Assembly: GCF_003001815.1 (NCBI RefSeq)
Contig: NZ_PVMZ01000018.1
Span: 1-64,000 of the forward strand
Source of the DNA: Actinoplanes italicus
GTDB lineage: Bacteria > Actinomycetota > Actinomycetes > Mycobacteriales > Micromonosporaceae
Reading direction: 5' to 3'
Length of the DNA stretch: 64,000 bases
Shown here piece after piece: positions 1 to 8,427 of this stretch. Within the stretch, counting starts at the first letter, position 1. Each line of letters begins with the position of its first letter. The position numbers were made by a program, and so were the translations under genes. Below the pieces are notes generated by a model. It saw only the letters and a list, made by a program, of their open reading frames with translations. It searched no databases and was not told the DNA's origin.

Positions 1-103
1 ATCGCTTCTTTCCCACGCTCTCCATGATGCTGGACATCCTCCCGGAGACCCCAGGTCCCCTGATCTTGGATGTCCGTCAAAACGGGGCAGGCCCAGCACG
101 CTT

Positions 104-146
104 GCGTGGTGACTTGTGCCCGCATACGGACCGCAAGTCACCACGC
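104..146 (-). terminator. Hairpin downstream of the CE15 esterase gene
   Basis: A perfect 13-bp inverted repeat (arms 104-116 and 134-146, starting GCGTGGTGAC) lies just past the stop of the minus-strand esterase. There is no T-run, which is usual for actinobacterial terminators. It could also serve a gene left of the window. Confidence 0.6.
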
Positions 147-153
147 GCGTGGA

Positions 154-1728
154 TCAGGTGGTGCAGGCGACGATGCGGGGGCGGGCTGAGGTGTTGCCGT
201 TCATCATCGTGGTGAAGCCGAATGTGCTGCCACTGCCGTTCGGGCGGACGGTCAGGGTTCCGCCGCTGTTGGTGAAGGCGCCGCTCCAGGTCGTGGTGAC
301 CTGCTGAGGAGAGGTGATCGCGACGGTGACCGTCCAGTTGGTGCTGCCCGCGACCGTCACCGAGGTGTTGTAGCGGTCACCCCAGACGGTGCCCGGAGTG
401 ATCGTCGCGGTGCAGGAGCCCGCCGGCGGCGGTGAGGACGGCGGCGGTGAGGACGGCGGCGGTGAGGACGGCGGCGGTGAGGACGGCGGCGGTGAAACCG
501 GGCCTCCGGTCAGGCTCGGGGTCAGCCAGCTGCGCCACTGGGCGAGGTCGCCCTGCTTGCGGCTGGAGATCCGGAACGCACCCGTACCGCCGCCGGTCTT
601 GAGAAGGAATCTCTGGATGTTCTGCTGCAGTGGCCCGCGCCATTCGCTGCGTGCCGCGCAGTGAGTGCCGTCGCTGACGTCGGACCAGTACGAGATGTTG
701 CCGCCCGCACCGAGGGCCTTGTAGACCTCGGCGCCGCCGAGCGCGGCCACGCTGCCGGACCGGGCCGCGAGCCAGTCCACGTGCGGGTTCTCCATGATGA
801 ACAGTCCCCGAGGGGCGACCAGGCCGACGATCTCGTGAGTGTCGAGCGGGAGGCCGTTCGGGTTGCCGGTGAACGAGCCGAACGCGTCACCGAGCCACGG
901 CTGCTCGCCGTAGGCGCTGCTCAGCGGCTGGGCGCCGGACTCGCCGGGCACCCCGCGCCAGATCGGCACGCCGCCGGTGCCCGACTCGATCGGCATGGTC
1001 AGGGCGAGCCGCTGGTCGAACGCGCCGGCGGTGAACGCGCCCTTGCCGTACCGGGAGCAGCCAGTGACGCCGAGCGAGTCGGCGCGCAGCACGGATCCGC
1101 CGGACTGTTCGACCACGTCGATGATCCGGCTGACGCCCCAGGCCCAGGCCATCAGGATGCCGGTGCTGCTGGTCGAGCCGTAGAGGGTGTAGAAGGCGCC
1201 CTGCTTGTTCGCCCGGCCGGTGCCCTCACGGCCGACCGCGAGCGGGTCGAAACTGATCACCGCGGCACCGGAGTTGCGGATGGTGGTGGTGTCGGCGCCG
1301 AAACCACCGATGACGACGACGGCGGGGTACGGCGCGCTGCCGGTGGTCGGAAGTTGCACGCTCGCACCGAAACTCGCGGCGCGGCCCTGGTCGGTGACGT
1401 TGACGGTGATGTTCGAGCTGGAGACGGTGCCGCCGACGGTCGCCGGCTTGGCGGGTTTCTGGCCGTAGACGTGGCGTTCGGCCATCTCACGGATCTCGGC
1501 GCGGCGGCAGCGCCAGTCACCGGTAGTGGTGATCCGGGTGCCGTCGATGCGGGTGAACGGGTCGGGCAGCTGACTGCTGCTGATGGCGTTGGAGGGGGGT
1601 ACGGGACAGTCGGCGCCGTCGTCCTCGACGGCGGCGGCCAGGGCGGTGGTGGGGATGGCGAACACCGCCGCGGCGGCGACGAGGACCGCCGCCGCCAGCA
1701 TGGTGGCTCTTCGGGGGAACGGGTTCAC
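154..1728 (-). CDS. Secreted CE15 glucuronoyl esterase with C-terminal CBM2-like domain
   Basis: The 524-residue product is probably a 4-O-methyl-glucuronoyl methylesterase, which cleaves the ester between lignin and glucuronoxylan outside the cell. An N-terminal signal peptide has two Arg before an Ala-rich core ending near residue 32. The CE15 nucleophile motif GCSRYGKGA lies near residue 225, and a candidate catalytic His is in the SDGTHC segment near residue 355. A PPSSP-type linker near residues 415-437 is encoded by a 15-bp tandem repeat (about 424-498). The last ~85 residues resemble a CBM2-type cellulose-binding domain. The start is GTG, 12 bp after the glycosyltransferase stop, so the two may be cotranscribed, although no strong RBS is visible. 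CE15 is secure from the motif; the CBM family is less so. Confidence 0.88.
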   Translation of the reverse strand: MNPFPRRATMLAAAVLVAAAAVFAIPTTALAAAVEDDGADCPVPPSNAISSSQLPDPFTRIDGTRITTTGDWRCRRAEIREMAERHVYGQKPAKPATVGGTVSSSNITVNVTDQGRAASFGASVQLPTTGSAPYPAVVVIGGFGADTTTIRNSGAAVISFDPLAVGREGTGRANKQGAFYTLYGSTSSTGILMAWAWGVSRIIDVVEQSGGSVLRADSLGVTGCSRYGKGAFTAGAFDQRLALTMPIESGTGGVPIWRGVPGESGAQPLSSAYGEQPWLGDAFGSFTGNPNGLPLDTHEIVGLVAPRGLFIMENPHVDWLAARSGSVAALGGAEVYKALGAGGNISYWSDVSDGTHCAARSEWRGPLQQNIQRFLLKTGGGTGAFRISSRKQGDLAQWRSWLTPSLTGGPVSPPPSSPPPSSPPPSSPPPSSPPPAGSCTATITPGTVWGDRYNTSVTVAGSTNWTVTVAITSPQQVTTTWSGAFTNSGGTLTVRPNGSGSTFGFTTMMNGNTSARPRIVACTT

Positions 1729-1740
1729 CCGGACATTGAA

Positions 1741-2958
1741 TTACATGGATGAACCGGTCGATGCCCGTACCTCACTGAAACTTTCGCCATTCTGCAGAAG
1801 TTTCAAGCGGGTGAACAGATCGTTCCACCGCCCGGCGACGACCGGCATCGCATAGTCGGCGGCCGTGACCCGCGCGGCCGCGCCGAGCGACGCCCTCTCG
1901 CCGGCGTTCCCCATCAGCCGGGACAGCCCGGCGGCCAGGCCCGGCACGTCCTCGGCCGGCACCAGCAGCCCGTTGACCCCGTCGTCGACCACGTCGGCCG
2001 GGCCGGTGGGGCAGTCGAACGACACCACCGGCAGACCGGCGCCCATCGCCTCGAGCAGCACCATGGGCAGGCCCTCCTTGCGGGAGGAGAGCACGAACAC
2101 CGACGCCTTCGCGAACTCGCCGTCCAGGTCACGGGTGACGCCGCGCAGCTTCACCACGTCGCCGAGGTTCCGTTCGGCGATCATGCCGGACAGCTTGTCA
2201 CGCCATTTGCCCGCCCCGAAGATGTGCAGCTGCCAGTCCGGATGCACCTCACGGACGCCCACCCAGGCCTGGACGAGCAGGTCGAAGCCCTTCTGGCGGC
2301 CCAGCCGGCCGGCCGCGACGACGACCTTGCCGCGCTCGGCGGCCGGCGTGGGCGGCCGGACCGGAATGCCGTTCGGGATCCGCTCGAGCGGCACCGAGTC
2401 ACCGAGGGCGGCCCGGTAGGAGGCCAGGTCGGCGTGGGTCAGGACGGTGACGGCGTCCAGGCGGGGGTAGGCGCGGACGATCCGGTCCTGCAGGCGCTGC
2501 CGGTAGCTGCCGAAGTTCATGTGGTCCTGGCCGATCCGGATCACCCGGCGCGGCGCGAACCAGGCCGACAGCAGGTTCAGCGCGGGCCGCGTGGTGATCA
2601 GCACGCCGTCACGCTGGGAACGCATGTAGCGGATCAGTTTGAGGTCGACCATCGGGTCCCAGCGGCTGTACCGGAAGTCCCGGCCGTGCGGCAGCGGGTT
2701 CGGCAGTCTTCGCGTCTTCCGCAACAGGCGGCGGCGGGCGTCCGGGCCGCTCGTCCATCGTGAACCGTCGTGCCGTAACTCTGTCACCGAGACGAGTCGT
2801 ACGCGTGGATCGAGCGGAAAGGACGGCTCCTCCGCCGTCCGGTACACGCTGGCGATCTCGACGTCGTGGGTCTCGCACAACGCGTTGGCCTGATTGAAGA
2901 CCGTACGGATGGTTCCACCGATCCCGTACGCGTTGTGAAGTAGGTACCTGATGTTCAC
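1741..2958 (-). CDS. Family 4 glycosyltransferase
   Basis: A GT-B retaining glycosyltransferase of about 405 residues that transfers sugar from an activated donor to a glycan, lipid or small molecule in the cytoplasm. The C-terminal donor domain has the GRLGRQKGFD strand-loop and the EGLPMVLLEAMGAGLPVVS segment, which holds the E-x7-E donor-binding signature typical of GT4. The N-terminal half has the GIGGTIRT loop. The acceptor cannot be told from sequence. I chose GTG 2958, not GTG 2964, because a TAGGTT -10 hexamer ends 6 nt before 2958, which fits a leaderless mRNA. Starting at 2964 adds two residues. It is followed by the CE15 esterase at a 12-bp gap. Confidence 0.85.
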   Translation of the reverse strand: MNIRYLLHNAYGIGGTIRTVFNQANALCETHDVEIASVYRTAEEPSFPLDPRVRLVSVTELRHDGSRWTSGPDARRRLLRKTRRLPNPLPHGRDFRYSRWDPMVDLKLIRYMRSQRDGVLITTRPALNLLSAWFAPRRVIRIGQDHMNFGSYRQRLQDRIVRAYPRLDAVTVLTHADLASYRAALGDSVPLERIPNGIPVRPPTPAAERGKVVVAAGRLGRQKGFDLLVQAWVGVREVHPDWQLHIFGAGKWRDKLSGMIAERNLGDVVKLRGVTRDLDGEFAKASVFVLSSRKEGLPMVLLEAMGAGLPVVSFDCPTGPADVVDDGVNGLLVPAEDVPGLAAGLSRLMGNAGERASLGAAARVTAADYAMPVVAGRWNDLFTRLKLLQNGESFSEVRASTGSSM

Positions 2959-2964
2959 GCGCAC

Positions 2965-2970
2965 AACCTA
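2965..2970 (-). promoter_or_regulatory. -10 hexamer (TAGGTT) for the glycosyltransferase
   Basis: Six nt separate it from GTG 2958, the spacing expected for a leaderless transcript. No clear -35 was seen at the normal distance. Confidence 0.45.
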
Positions 2971-3024
2971 GATAACTATGTCAATCGCCGGATTGAGCGA
3001 CGATTGTCGGGGTAGCCGAGAGCC

Positions 3025-4542
3025 ATGAGCGAGCACATCGAGGAATCGTTCTGGATGGACTCGACCCCGGCGACGTCCTATCCACGACTGGCCGGCGACA
3101 CGGAGACCGACGTGGTCGTCGTCGGCGGGGGCATCGCGGGCCTGTCAGCCGCGTTCGAGCTGGCAGAGGCCGGTCTGCAGGTCGTACTCCTCGAGGCGGA
3201 CCGGATCGCCGCCGGAGTCACCGGCTACACCACGGCGAAGCTCTCGGCCCTGCACACCCTCATCTACAGCGGCATCCGCAAGACCCACGGCGCGGACCAC
3301 GCGCGCTGGTACGCCCGGTCGCAGCAGCAGGCCGTCGACCGGGTCGCCGAGCTGGTGTCCGAGCTGGACATCGACTGCGATCTGGAACGGGTGCCGGCGT
3401 TCACCTGGACGGAGTCACCGGAGCGGGTGGACCTGATCCGCGCCGAGGCCGACGCCGCCACCGAGGCGGGACTGGCCGCGTCGTTCGTGACCGAGACCGG
3501 CCTGCCGTTCGGAGTGGCCGGCGCCGTCCGGGTGGAGGACCAGGCCCAGTTCCACCCCCGCAAGTACCTGCTCGCGCTGGCCGAGGCGTTCCTCCGGCTC
3601 GGCGGCACGATCTGGGAGCGGACCCGCGTCACCGGCCTGAGCGACGGAGAGCCCTGCACGGTGACCACCGAGAACGGGCACACCGTCACCGCCGAACAGG
3701 TGGTGATCGCCACCCACTATCCGATCTTCGACCGCGCGCTGCTGTTCGCACGGCTGGAGCCGCGACGGGAGCTGGTGGTGGCGGCGCCCGTGCCGGCGCA
3801 CCACGACCCGGGCGGCGTCTTCATAACCCCGGAGGACGACACCAGGTCGGTACGGACGGCGCCGTACCACGACGGGCAGCGCCTGCTGATCGTGACCGGC
3901 GAACACTTCACGCCCGGCGCCGGGGACGTGACCGAGCGCTGGGACCGGCTCGCCGAATGGACCCGTGACCGGTTCGGCGTCGGCGACATCGCCTACCGCT
4001 GGGCCGCCCAGGACAACACCAGCACCGACCAGGTGCCGTTCGTCGGCAGACTCCACCCGGGCGCCCGCAACACCTACGTCGCCACCGGGTTCGGCGGCTG
4101 GGGCATGAGCACCGGCGTGATGGCCGGGCAGCTGCTGGCCGCGTCGATCACCGGCGCCGCCCCGGAGTGGGCCGGCCTCTACGACCCGCGCCGGCTGCAC
4201 CCGCTGCGCGAGGCGGTGTCGATGCTGAAACTCGGGGCCGGGGTGGCCGGTCACTTCGTCGGAGACCGGCTGCGCCCGTCGCACGTCGACGGGATCGACG
4301 ACGTCGATGCGGGTACCGGAGCGATCGTCCGGGTACGAGGCAAGCAGTGCGCGGTCTACCGCGACGACGCCGGCACGGTGCACGCCGTGTCGGCCCGGTG
4401 CACCCACCTGGGTTGCATCGTCCGCTTCAACGACGCCGAGACAGCCTGGGAGTGTCCGTGCCACGGTTCGCGGTTCGACATCGACGGAGGGGTGCTGCAG
4501 GGCCCCGCCAATCAGCCCCTGTCACGAGAGGATGTGTCGTGA
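3025..4542 (+). CDS. FAD-dependent oxidoreductase with C-terminal Rieske [2Fe-2S] domain
   Basis: A 505-residue fusion. Residues ~28-400 are a DAO/glycine-oxidase-type flavoprotein with the dinucleotide-binding GGGIAGLSAAFELAEAG motif near residue 30. Residues ~425-505 form a Rieske domain. Cys459/His461 (CTHLGC) and Cys477/His480 (CPCHGS) are the expected 2Fe-2S ligands, and Cys464/Cys479 the usual disulphide pair. The family is widespread and mostly uncharacterised; electron transfer between cluster and FAD is inferred. It has no signal peptide, so it is cytoplasmic. The start is ATG 3025, with weak TAGCCG 6 nt upstream. It overlaps the next gene by 4 bp. Confidence 0.9.
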   Translation: MSEHIEESFWMDSTPATSYPRLAGDTETDVVVVGGGIAGLSAAFELAEAGLQVVLLEADRIAAGVTGYTTAKLSALHTLIYSGIRKTHGADHARWYARSQQQAVDRVAELVSELDIDCDLERVPAFTWTESPERVDLIRAEADAATEAGLAASFVTETGLPFGVAGAVRVEDQAQFHPRKYLLALAEAFLRLGGTIWERTRVTGLSDGEPCTVTTENGHTVTAEQVVIATHYPIFDRALLFARLEPRRELVVAAPVPAHHDPGGVFITPEDDTRSVRTAPYHDGQRLLIVTGEHFTPGAGDVTERWDRLAEWTRDRFGVGDIAYRWAAQDNTSTDQVPFVGRLHPGARNTYVATGFGGWGMSTGVMAGQLLAASITGAAPEWAGLYDPRRLHPLREAVSMLKLGAGVAGHFVGDRLRPSHVDGIDDVDAGTGAIVRVRGKQCAVYRDDAGTVHAVSARCTHLGCIVRFNDAETAWECPCHGSRFDIDGGVLQGPANQPLSREDVS

Positions 4543-4916
4543 CCAGCCGATTCGCGCAGTGGACGGTGGACGTGCACGACGTGCGGCGGCAGGCCGAGTT
4601 CTGGTCCGCGGCGCTCGGTTACGAGATCGACTACGGCGACGACGGTGACGCCCACCTGTGGCCGCCGGACGGCGGTCTCAGCGTGTGGCTGCAGCCGACG
4701 GACGTGCCGAAGAACGGCAAGAACCGCGACCATCCCGACCTGGTCGCCGCCGACGGCGACGTGGCCCGTGAGGTGGACCGGCTGCTGGCGCTGGGCGCGA
4801 CCCGTACCGATGTGGGCCAGACTGGCGACGAGGGGTTCACCGTGCTCGCCGATCCGGAGGGCAACGAGTTCTGCGTGCTGCACCGGCGTCTTCCCCCGGC
4901 GGCCCCGTCTCGATAA
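4539..4916 (+). CDS. VOC (glyoxalase/bleomycin-resistance fold) family protein
   Basis: A 125-residue single-domain VOC protein. It opens with a beta-strand and the DVRRQAEFWSAALGYEI helix and ends with the LADPEGNEFCVL strand that normally supplies a metal-binding Glu. These domains bind a divalent metal and small substrates, in lyases, dioxygenases or drug-binding proteins; the ligand here is unknown. The GTG start overlaps the oxidoreductase stop (GTGA) and has a GAGAGGAT Shine-Dalgarno, so translation is coupled. The longer ORF in this frame begins inside the upstream gene and is not the true gene. Confidence 0.82.
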   Translation: MTSRFAQWTVDVHDVRRQAEFWSAALGYEIDYGDDGDAHLWPPDGGLSVWLQPTDVPKNGKNRDHPDLVAADGDVAREVDRLLALGATRTDVGQTGDEGFTVLADPEGNEFCVLHRRLPPAAPSR

Positions 4917-4919
4917 CGT
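4914..4919 (+). promoter_or_regulatory. -10 hexamer (TAACGT) for the patatin gene
   Basis: Eight nt before GTG 4928 and overlapping the VOC stop codon. It supports the downstream of two candidate starts. Confidence 0.4.
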
Positions 4920-4927
4920 GCGTGTTC

Positions 4928-5797
4928 GTGAAAAAGACTCTCGTCCTCGGTGGTGGCGGCATCACCGGCATCGCCTGGCATCTGGGTGTGCTCTGCGGTC
5001 TCCAGCGGGCCGGTGTGCCGCTCGGTGACGCGGACACGGTGATCGGCACGTCGGCCGGATCGGTCGTCGGCACGATCGTGACCGCCGGTGCCGACCTGGA
5101 GGCCGCGGTGGCTCTGCAAGAACGGGAGGTCTCCCCGAGCCGCTCCTCCCCCGGCGGCTCCTCCCCCGGTGGCTCCTCTCGCGGCAGCTCCTCTCGCGGC
5201 GGTGGCAACGGCGAGTGGCTGACCGCCATGGCGGTGCTGGCCGACCCATCGGTCCCGGCGCTGGAGGCTCGCGTGCGGGTCGGTGCCATGGCGCTGGCCG
5301 CCGGCCTCGACGAGCAGGCGTACCTGGCCCAGATGGAGGCGGTGCTGCCCGTACGAGAATGGCCGGACCGCGACCTGCGGATCACAGTGGTCGACACCGC
5401 CGACGGCCGCGACCTGGTGCTGGACGCCGCGTCCGGGGTGCCGCTGCTGCAGGCGGTGGCCGCCAGCTGCGCCGTGCCCGGCCTGATGCCGCCGGTCTCC
5501 ATCGGCGACCGGCGTTACATGGACGGCGGCGTGCGCCTGGGTGCGGGCGCCGACCTGGCCGCCGGCGCCGAGCGGCTGGTGGTGATCGCCCCGCTCGCCG
5601 TGCTCGGCCGGGACCGGATCGTCGCCGAGATCGCCGCGTCCGGCGCCCCGAGCACGCTGCTGATCGAGCCGGACCCCGAGGCGCTGGCCGCCTTCGGCCA
5701 GAACGTCATGGATCCGAGCAGCCGCCCCGCGGCCGTACGGGCCGGTCTGCGCCAGGGAACCGTGCTCGCCGACACGGTCCGAGCGGTCTGGATCTAG
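4928..5797 (+). CDS. Patatin-like phospholipase
   Basis: A 289-residue patatin-fold acyl hydrolase. The oxyanion-hole motif GGGGITG is at the N-terminus, the nucleophile elbow GTSAGS has Ser42, and the DGG motif with Asp199 completes the Ser-Asp dyad. Such proteins cleave acyl esters of phospholipids or neutral lipids. An unusual low-complexity Ser/Gly/Arg/Pro insertion (about residues 71-93, tandem SSPGG/SSRG-type units) follows the nucleophile segment and may be a flexible loop. GTG 4928 is chosen over GTG 4922 because it is 8 nt from a TAACGT -10 hexamer. There is no signal peptide. Confidence 0.87.
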   Translation: MKKTLVLGGGGITGIAWHLGVLCGLQRAGVPLGDADTVIGTSAGSVVGTIVTAGADLEAAVALQEREVSPSRSSPGGSSPGGSSRGSSSRGGGNGEWLTAMAVLADPSVPALEARVRVGAMALAAGLDEQAYLAQMEAVLPVREWPDRDLRITVVDTADGRDLVLDAASGVPLLQAVAASCAVPGLMPPVSIGDRRYMDGGVRLGAGADLAAGAERLVVIAPLAVLGRDRIVAEIAASGAPSTLLIEPDPEALAAFGQNVMDPSSRPAAVRAGLRQGTVLADTVRAVWI

Positions 5798-5801
5798 GGC
5801 A

Positions 5802-5807
5802 TAGAAT
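5802..5807 (+). promoter_or_regulatory. -10 hexamer (TAGAAT) for the TPR gene
   Basis: Exactly 6 nt before GTG 5814 with no Shine-Dalgarno sequence, consistent with a leaderless transcript. Confidence 0.5.
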
Positions 5808-5813
5808 CCGCCC

Positions 5814-7280
5814 GTGACGACTACCCCTCCCGCGGCCGACCTGGCCTTCTCCCTGCTGCGCGAGGGCCGTTTCGGCGACGCCGAGAACCTGATGGCCCGC
5901 GAGGTGCGGGCCGTCGCCGAACGGCACGGGCCGGGCAGTCCGGAGTGGGCCTCGGCCCAGTGCGACCTAGGCAACGTGCTGCTCAACGCCGACCAGCTGG
6001 ACCGTGCGATCGAGTGCTTCCGGCAGGCCGCCGCGGTCGCGCCGCGTGACCACGAATCGCACAAGGACCAGCTGACGTACCGGCTCAACGTCGGTATGGC
6101 GATGCGGATGGCCGGACGGCTCGAGGAGGCCGAGCAGCAGCTGCGCCAGGGTGCGCAGGAGAGGCTGGCGTTCTACGGCCGCGAGCACGCCGGATACGCG
6201 TTCGGGCTCGAGCCGCTGGCGTCGCTGCTGCTGGAGCGCGGCGACGTGGCCGGGGCGCGGCAGGTCGTCGAGGAGGCGGTCGCCAACTTCTGGAACAACG
6301 GCCACGAGCGGGTGGCCTCCGCACTGGCACTGCGGGCGGCCGTGGTGCAGGCCGGCGGTACCGGTGAGCCGCTCTTCGTGGGCCTGGATCAGCTGCCCGA
6401 CCACGTCGTCGAGCAGATCGGCCAGGTCATCGCCGGGGTGCCGGTCGAGGACGGCGCGGCCCGCAAGGCACTGTTCACCACCCTGGTCGCGGTCCTGGAG
6501 CAGCGGCTCGGCCCCGACCATCAGGGCACGATCAACGCGCTGTCCGCCCTGGCAAACCTGGGCCGCGACATCGGCGACGAAGCCGGGCGGGTGGACGCGA
6601 TCGAGCGGGTGCTGGCCTCCTACGACCGGCAGGGCCGCACCGAGGAGGCGCTGATGGCGGCGCTGGGCCTGGCGATGGCGCAGGACGACGCCGGAGACAC
6701 CGAGGGTTCGCTGCGCACCTACGCCTCGGCGTACGAGCGGTCGCGCGGCATCGGCCGCCCCGAGGTGATCAGCCAGGTGCTGCGCAACTGGGGCCTGGCG
6801 CTGAAGGAGGCCGGGCGTCTCGAGGAGGCCGAGCAGAGGCTGGCCGAGGCCCTGGAGCAGGCACGCCGCGGCGCCGACCACGACACGGTCGGCCGGGCGG
6901 GCGTGGCGCTCGGACTGTTCCTGCAGCATGAGGGCCGCCTCGACGAGGCGCGGAAGATCCTCGGGGAGGGTCTGGCCGTCATCGACCCGGTGCACCCGGA
7001 CGCACTGGTCGGGCGCAGCCATCTGGGCGCGGTGCTCGATGGGCGCACCTGCGGCTGCGGCGACATGCCGTCCACGATCGCCGCGGCGTTCCGCGAGTTC
7101 GTCATCACCCGCCTGCCGGCCGACCTGCTCGACCACCTGGACGTCGACATCGTCGACGGCGACTTCAAGATCGACGTGCATCTGCGGCGCGAGCCGACCG
7201 AGGCCGAGATCGGGCGGCTCAACGAGGTGTTCGCGACCGCCCAGGCCGAGTTCCGCCACCGCATCACCGACCGCCGCTGA
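5814..7280 (+). CDS. Tetratricopeptide-repeat protein
   Basis: A 488-residue soluble protein built of helical repeats with TPR spacing, for example AGRLEEAEQQL near residues 102-112, again AGRLEEAEQRL near 334-344, and EGRLDEARKIL near 377-387. TPRs are protein-interaction scaffolds and no catalytic domain is visible. The last ~90 residues (after CGCGDMPST) look like a separate small alpha/beta domain of unknown family. The start is GTG, 6 nt after a -10 hexamer. The partner is unknown, and the gene lies 17 bp after the patatin gene. Confidence 0.8.
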   Translation: MTTTPPAADLAFSLLREGRFGDAENLMAREVRAVAERHGPGSPEWASAQCDLGNVLLNADQLDRAIECFRQAAAVAPRDHESHKDQLTYRLNVGMAMRMAGRLEEAEQQLRQGAQERLAFYGREHAGYAFGLEPLASLLLERGDVAGARQVVEEAVANFWNNGHERVASALALRAAVVQAGGTGEPLFVGLDQLPDHVVEQIGQVIAGVPVEDGAARKALFTTLVAVLEQRLGPDHQGTINALSALANLGRDIGDEAGRVDAIERVLASYDRQGRTEEALMAALGLAMAQDDAGDTEGSLRTYASAYERSRGIGRPEVISQVLRNWGLALKEAGRLEEAEQRLAEALEQARRGADHDTVGRAGVALGLFLQHEGRLDEARKILGEGLAVIDPVHPDALVGRSHLGAVLDGRTCGCGDMPSTIAAAFREFVITRLPADLLDHLDVDIVDGDFKIDVHLRREPTEAEIGRLNEVFATAQAEFRHRITDRR

Positions 7281-7347
<67 letters not shown>

Positions 7348-7662
7348 TCTTGTGAGGTTTAGCCCCGACAGCGACCCGAACCTCACAAGATCGCCGCCAG
7401 TGGCGGGCGAACAGCGGCCAAGCCAGCAGACCTTGTGAGGTTTCACCCCCACAGCGACCCGAACCTCACAAGATCGCCGCCAGTGGCGGGCGAACAGCGG
7501 CCAAGCCAGCAGACCTTGTGAGGTTTCACCCCCACAGCGACCCGAACCTCACAAGATCGCCGCCAGTGGCGGGCGAACAGCGGCCAAGCCAGCAGACCTT
7601 GTGAGGTTTCACCCCCACAGCGACCCGAACCTCACAAGATCGCCGCCAGTGGCGAGCGGACG
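7348..7662. repeat. 83-bp tandem repeat, about four copies, each with a hairpin
   Basis: Unit starts at 7348, 7431, 7514 and 7597, exactly 83 bp apart; the last is partial. Every unit has inverted arms CTTGTGAGGTT and AACCTCACAAG around a 19-nt loop; the first copy can extend the stem by two pairs. The array sits between the converging TPR and response-regulator genes, so hairpins may act as bidirectional terminators. 83 is not a multiple of three, arguing against coding. Related hairpins occur at 37992-38026 and 44309-44770. Confidence 0.88.
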
Positions 7663-7767
7663 GGCCGCCGCGCGGGCCGGCGAACGAGCGGGCGAGCGGG
7701 CGAGCCAGCCGGCGAGCGGGCGGGCGGGCGAGCCAGCCGGCGAGCCGGCGGCGCAACCTCACCAGGT
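7663..7767. other. GC-rich low-complexity intergenic DNA
   Basis: Imperfect GGCGAGCGGGCGAGCCAGCC-like units follow the 83-bp array up to the response-regulator stop. No gene is visible. Confidence 0.5.
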
Positions 7768-8427
7768 CTACCGGGAGGGCGTGACGAGGCCGGATTCGTA
7801 AGCGAAGACCACCAGCTGGGCGCGGTCGCGTGCCCGCAGTTTGGTCATGGCACGGTTGACGTGGGTCTTAGCGGTCAGCGGGCTGATCACCATGGTGGCC
7901 GCGATCTCATTGTTGGACAGGCCCTTCGCGGCCAGGGCGACGGCCTCGCGCTCCCGGTTGGTCAGCTCCTCGGCGTACGCGTCGGCGCGCGGCCCGGGGC
8001 GCTCGGACACGTACCGGCTGATCAGCATCCGGGTGATCGAGGGGGCGAGCAGCGCGTCCCCGCGGTCCGCGACCCGCACGGCGTGCAGCAGGTCGTCGGG
8101 CGTGATGTCCTTGACCAGGAACCCGGCCGCGCCGGCGCGCAGCGCGTCGAAGACGTACTCGTCGAGGCCGTAGTTGGTGAGGATGACGACCCGGACCGCC
8201 GCGAGCTCCGGGTCGGCCGCTATCCGCCGGGTCGTCTCGATGCCGTCCATGACCGGCATCTGGATGTCGACGAGAGCCAGATCGGGCCGGTGGCGCCGGG
8301 CCAGTTCCAGCCCGTCGCGGCCGTTGCCGGCCTCGGCCACCACCTCGATGTCGTCCTCGGCGTCGAGCAGCGCCCGGAACCCGCTGCGCAGCAGGGGCTG
8401 GTCGTCGATGAGCAGGACCCGGATCAT
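7768..8427 (-). CDS. NarL/FixJ-type response regulator
   Basis: A 219-residue two-component DNA-binding regulator. The receiver domain spans residues 1-120, with acidic DD near residue 8, the phospho-acceptor Asp in LALVDIQMP near residue 54, and Lys in LVKDITPDD near 105. The LuxR-type helix-turn-helix spans about 150-210 (LTNREREAVALAAKGLSNNEIA). It overlaps the upstream kinase gene by 4 bp (ATGA), so the pair is coupled. Its targets are unknown. Confidence 0.93.
   Translation of the reverse strand: MIRVLLIDDQPLLRSGFRALLDAEDDIEVVAEAGNGRDGLELARRHRPDLALVDIQMPVMDGIETTRRIAADPELAAVRVVILTNYGLDEYVFDALRAGAAGFLVKDITPDDLLHAVRVADRGDALLAPSITRMLISRYVSERPGPRADAYAEELTNREREAVALAAKGLSNNEIAATMVISPLTAKTHVNRAMTKLRARDRAQLVVFAYESGLVTPSR

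Noticed and set aside
7348..7662. CRISPR array or coding repeat
   Set aside because: No variable spacers; the 83-bp period is out of frame; hairpins and convergent genes fit termination or repeat elements.
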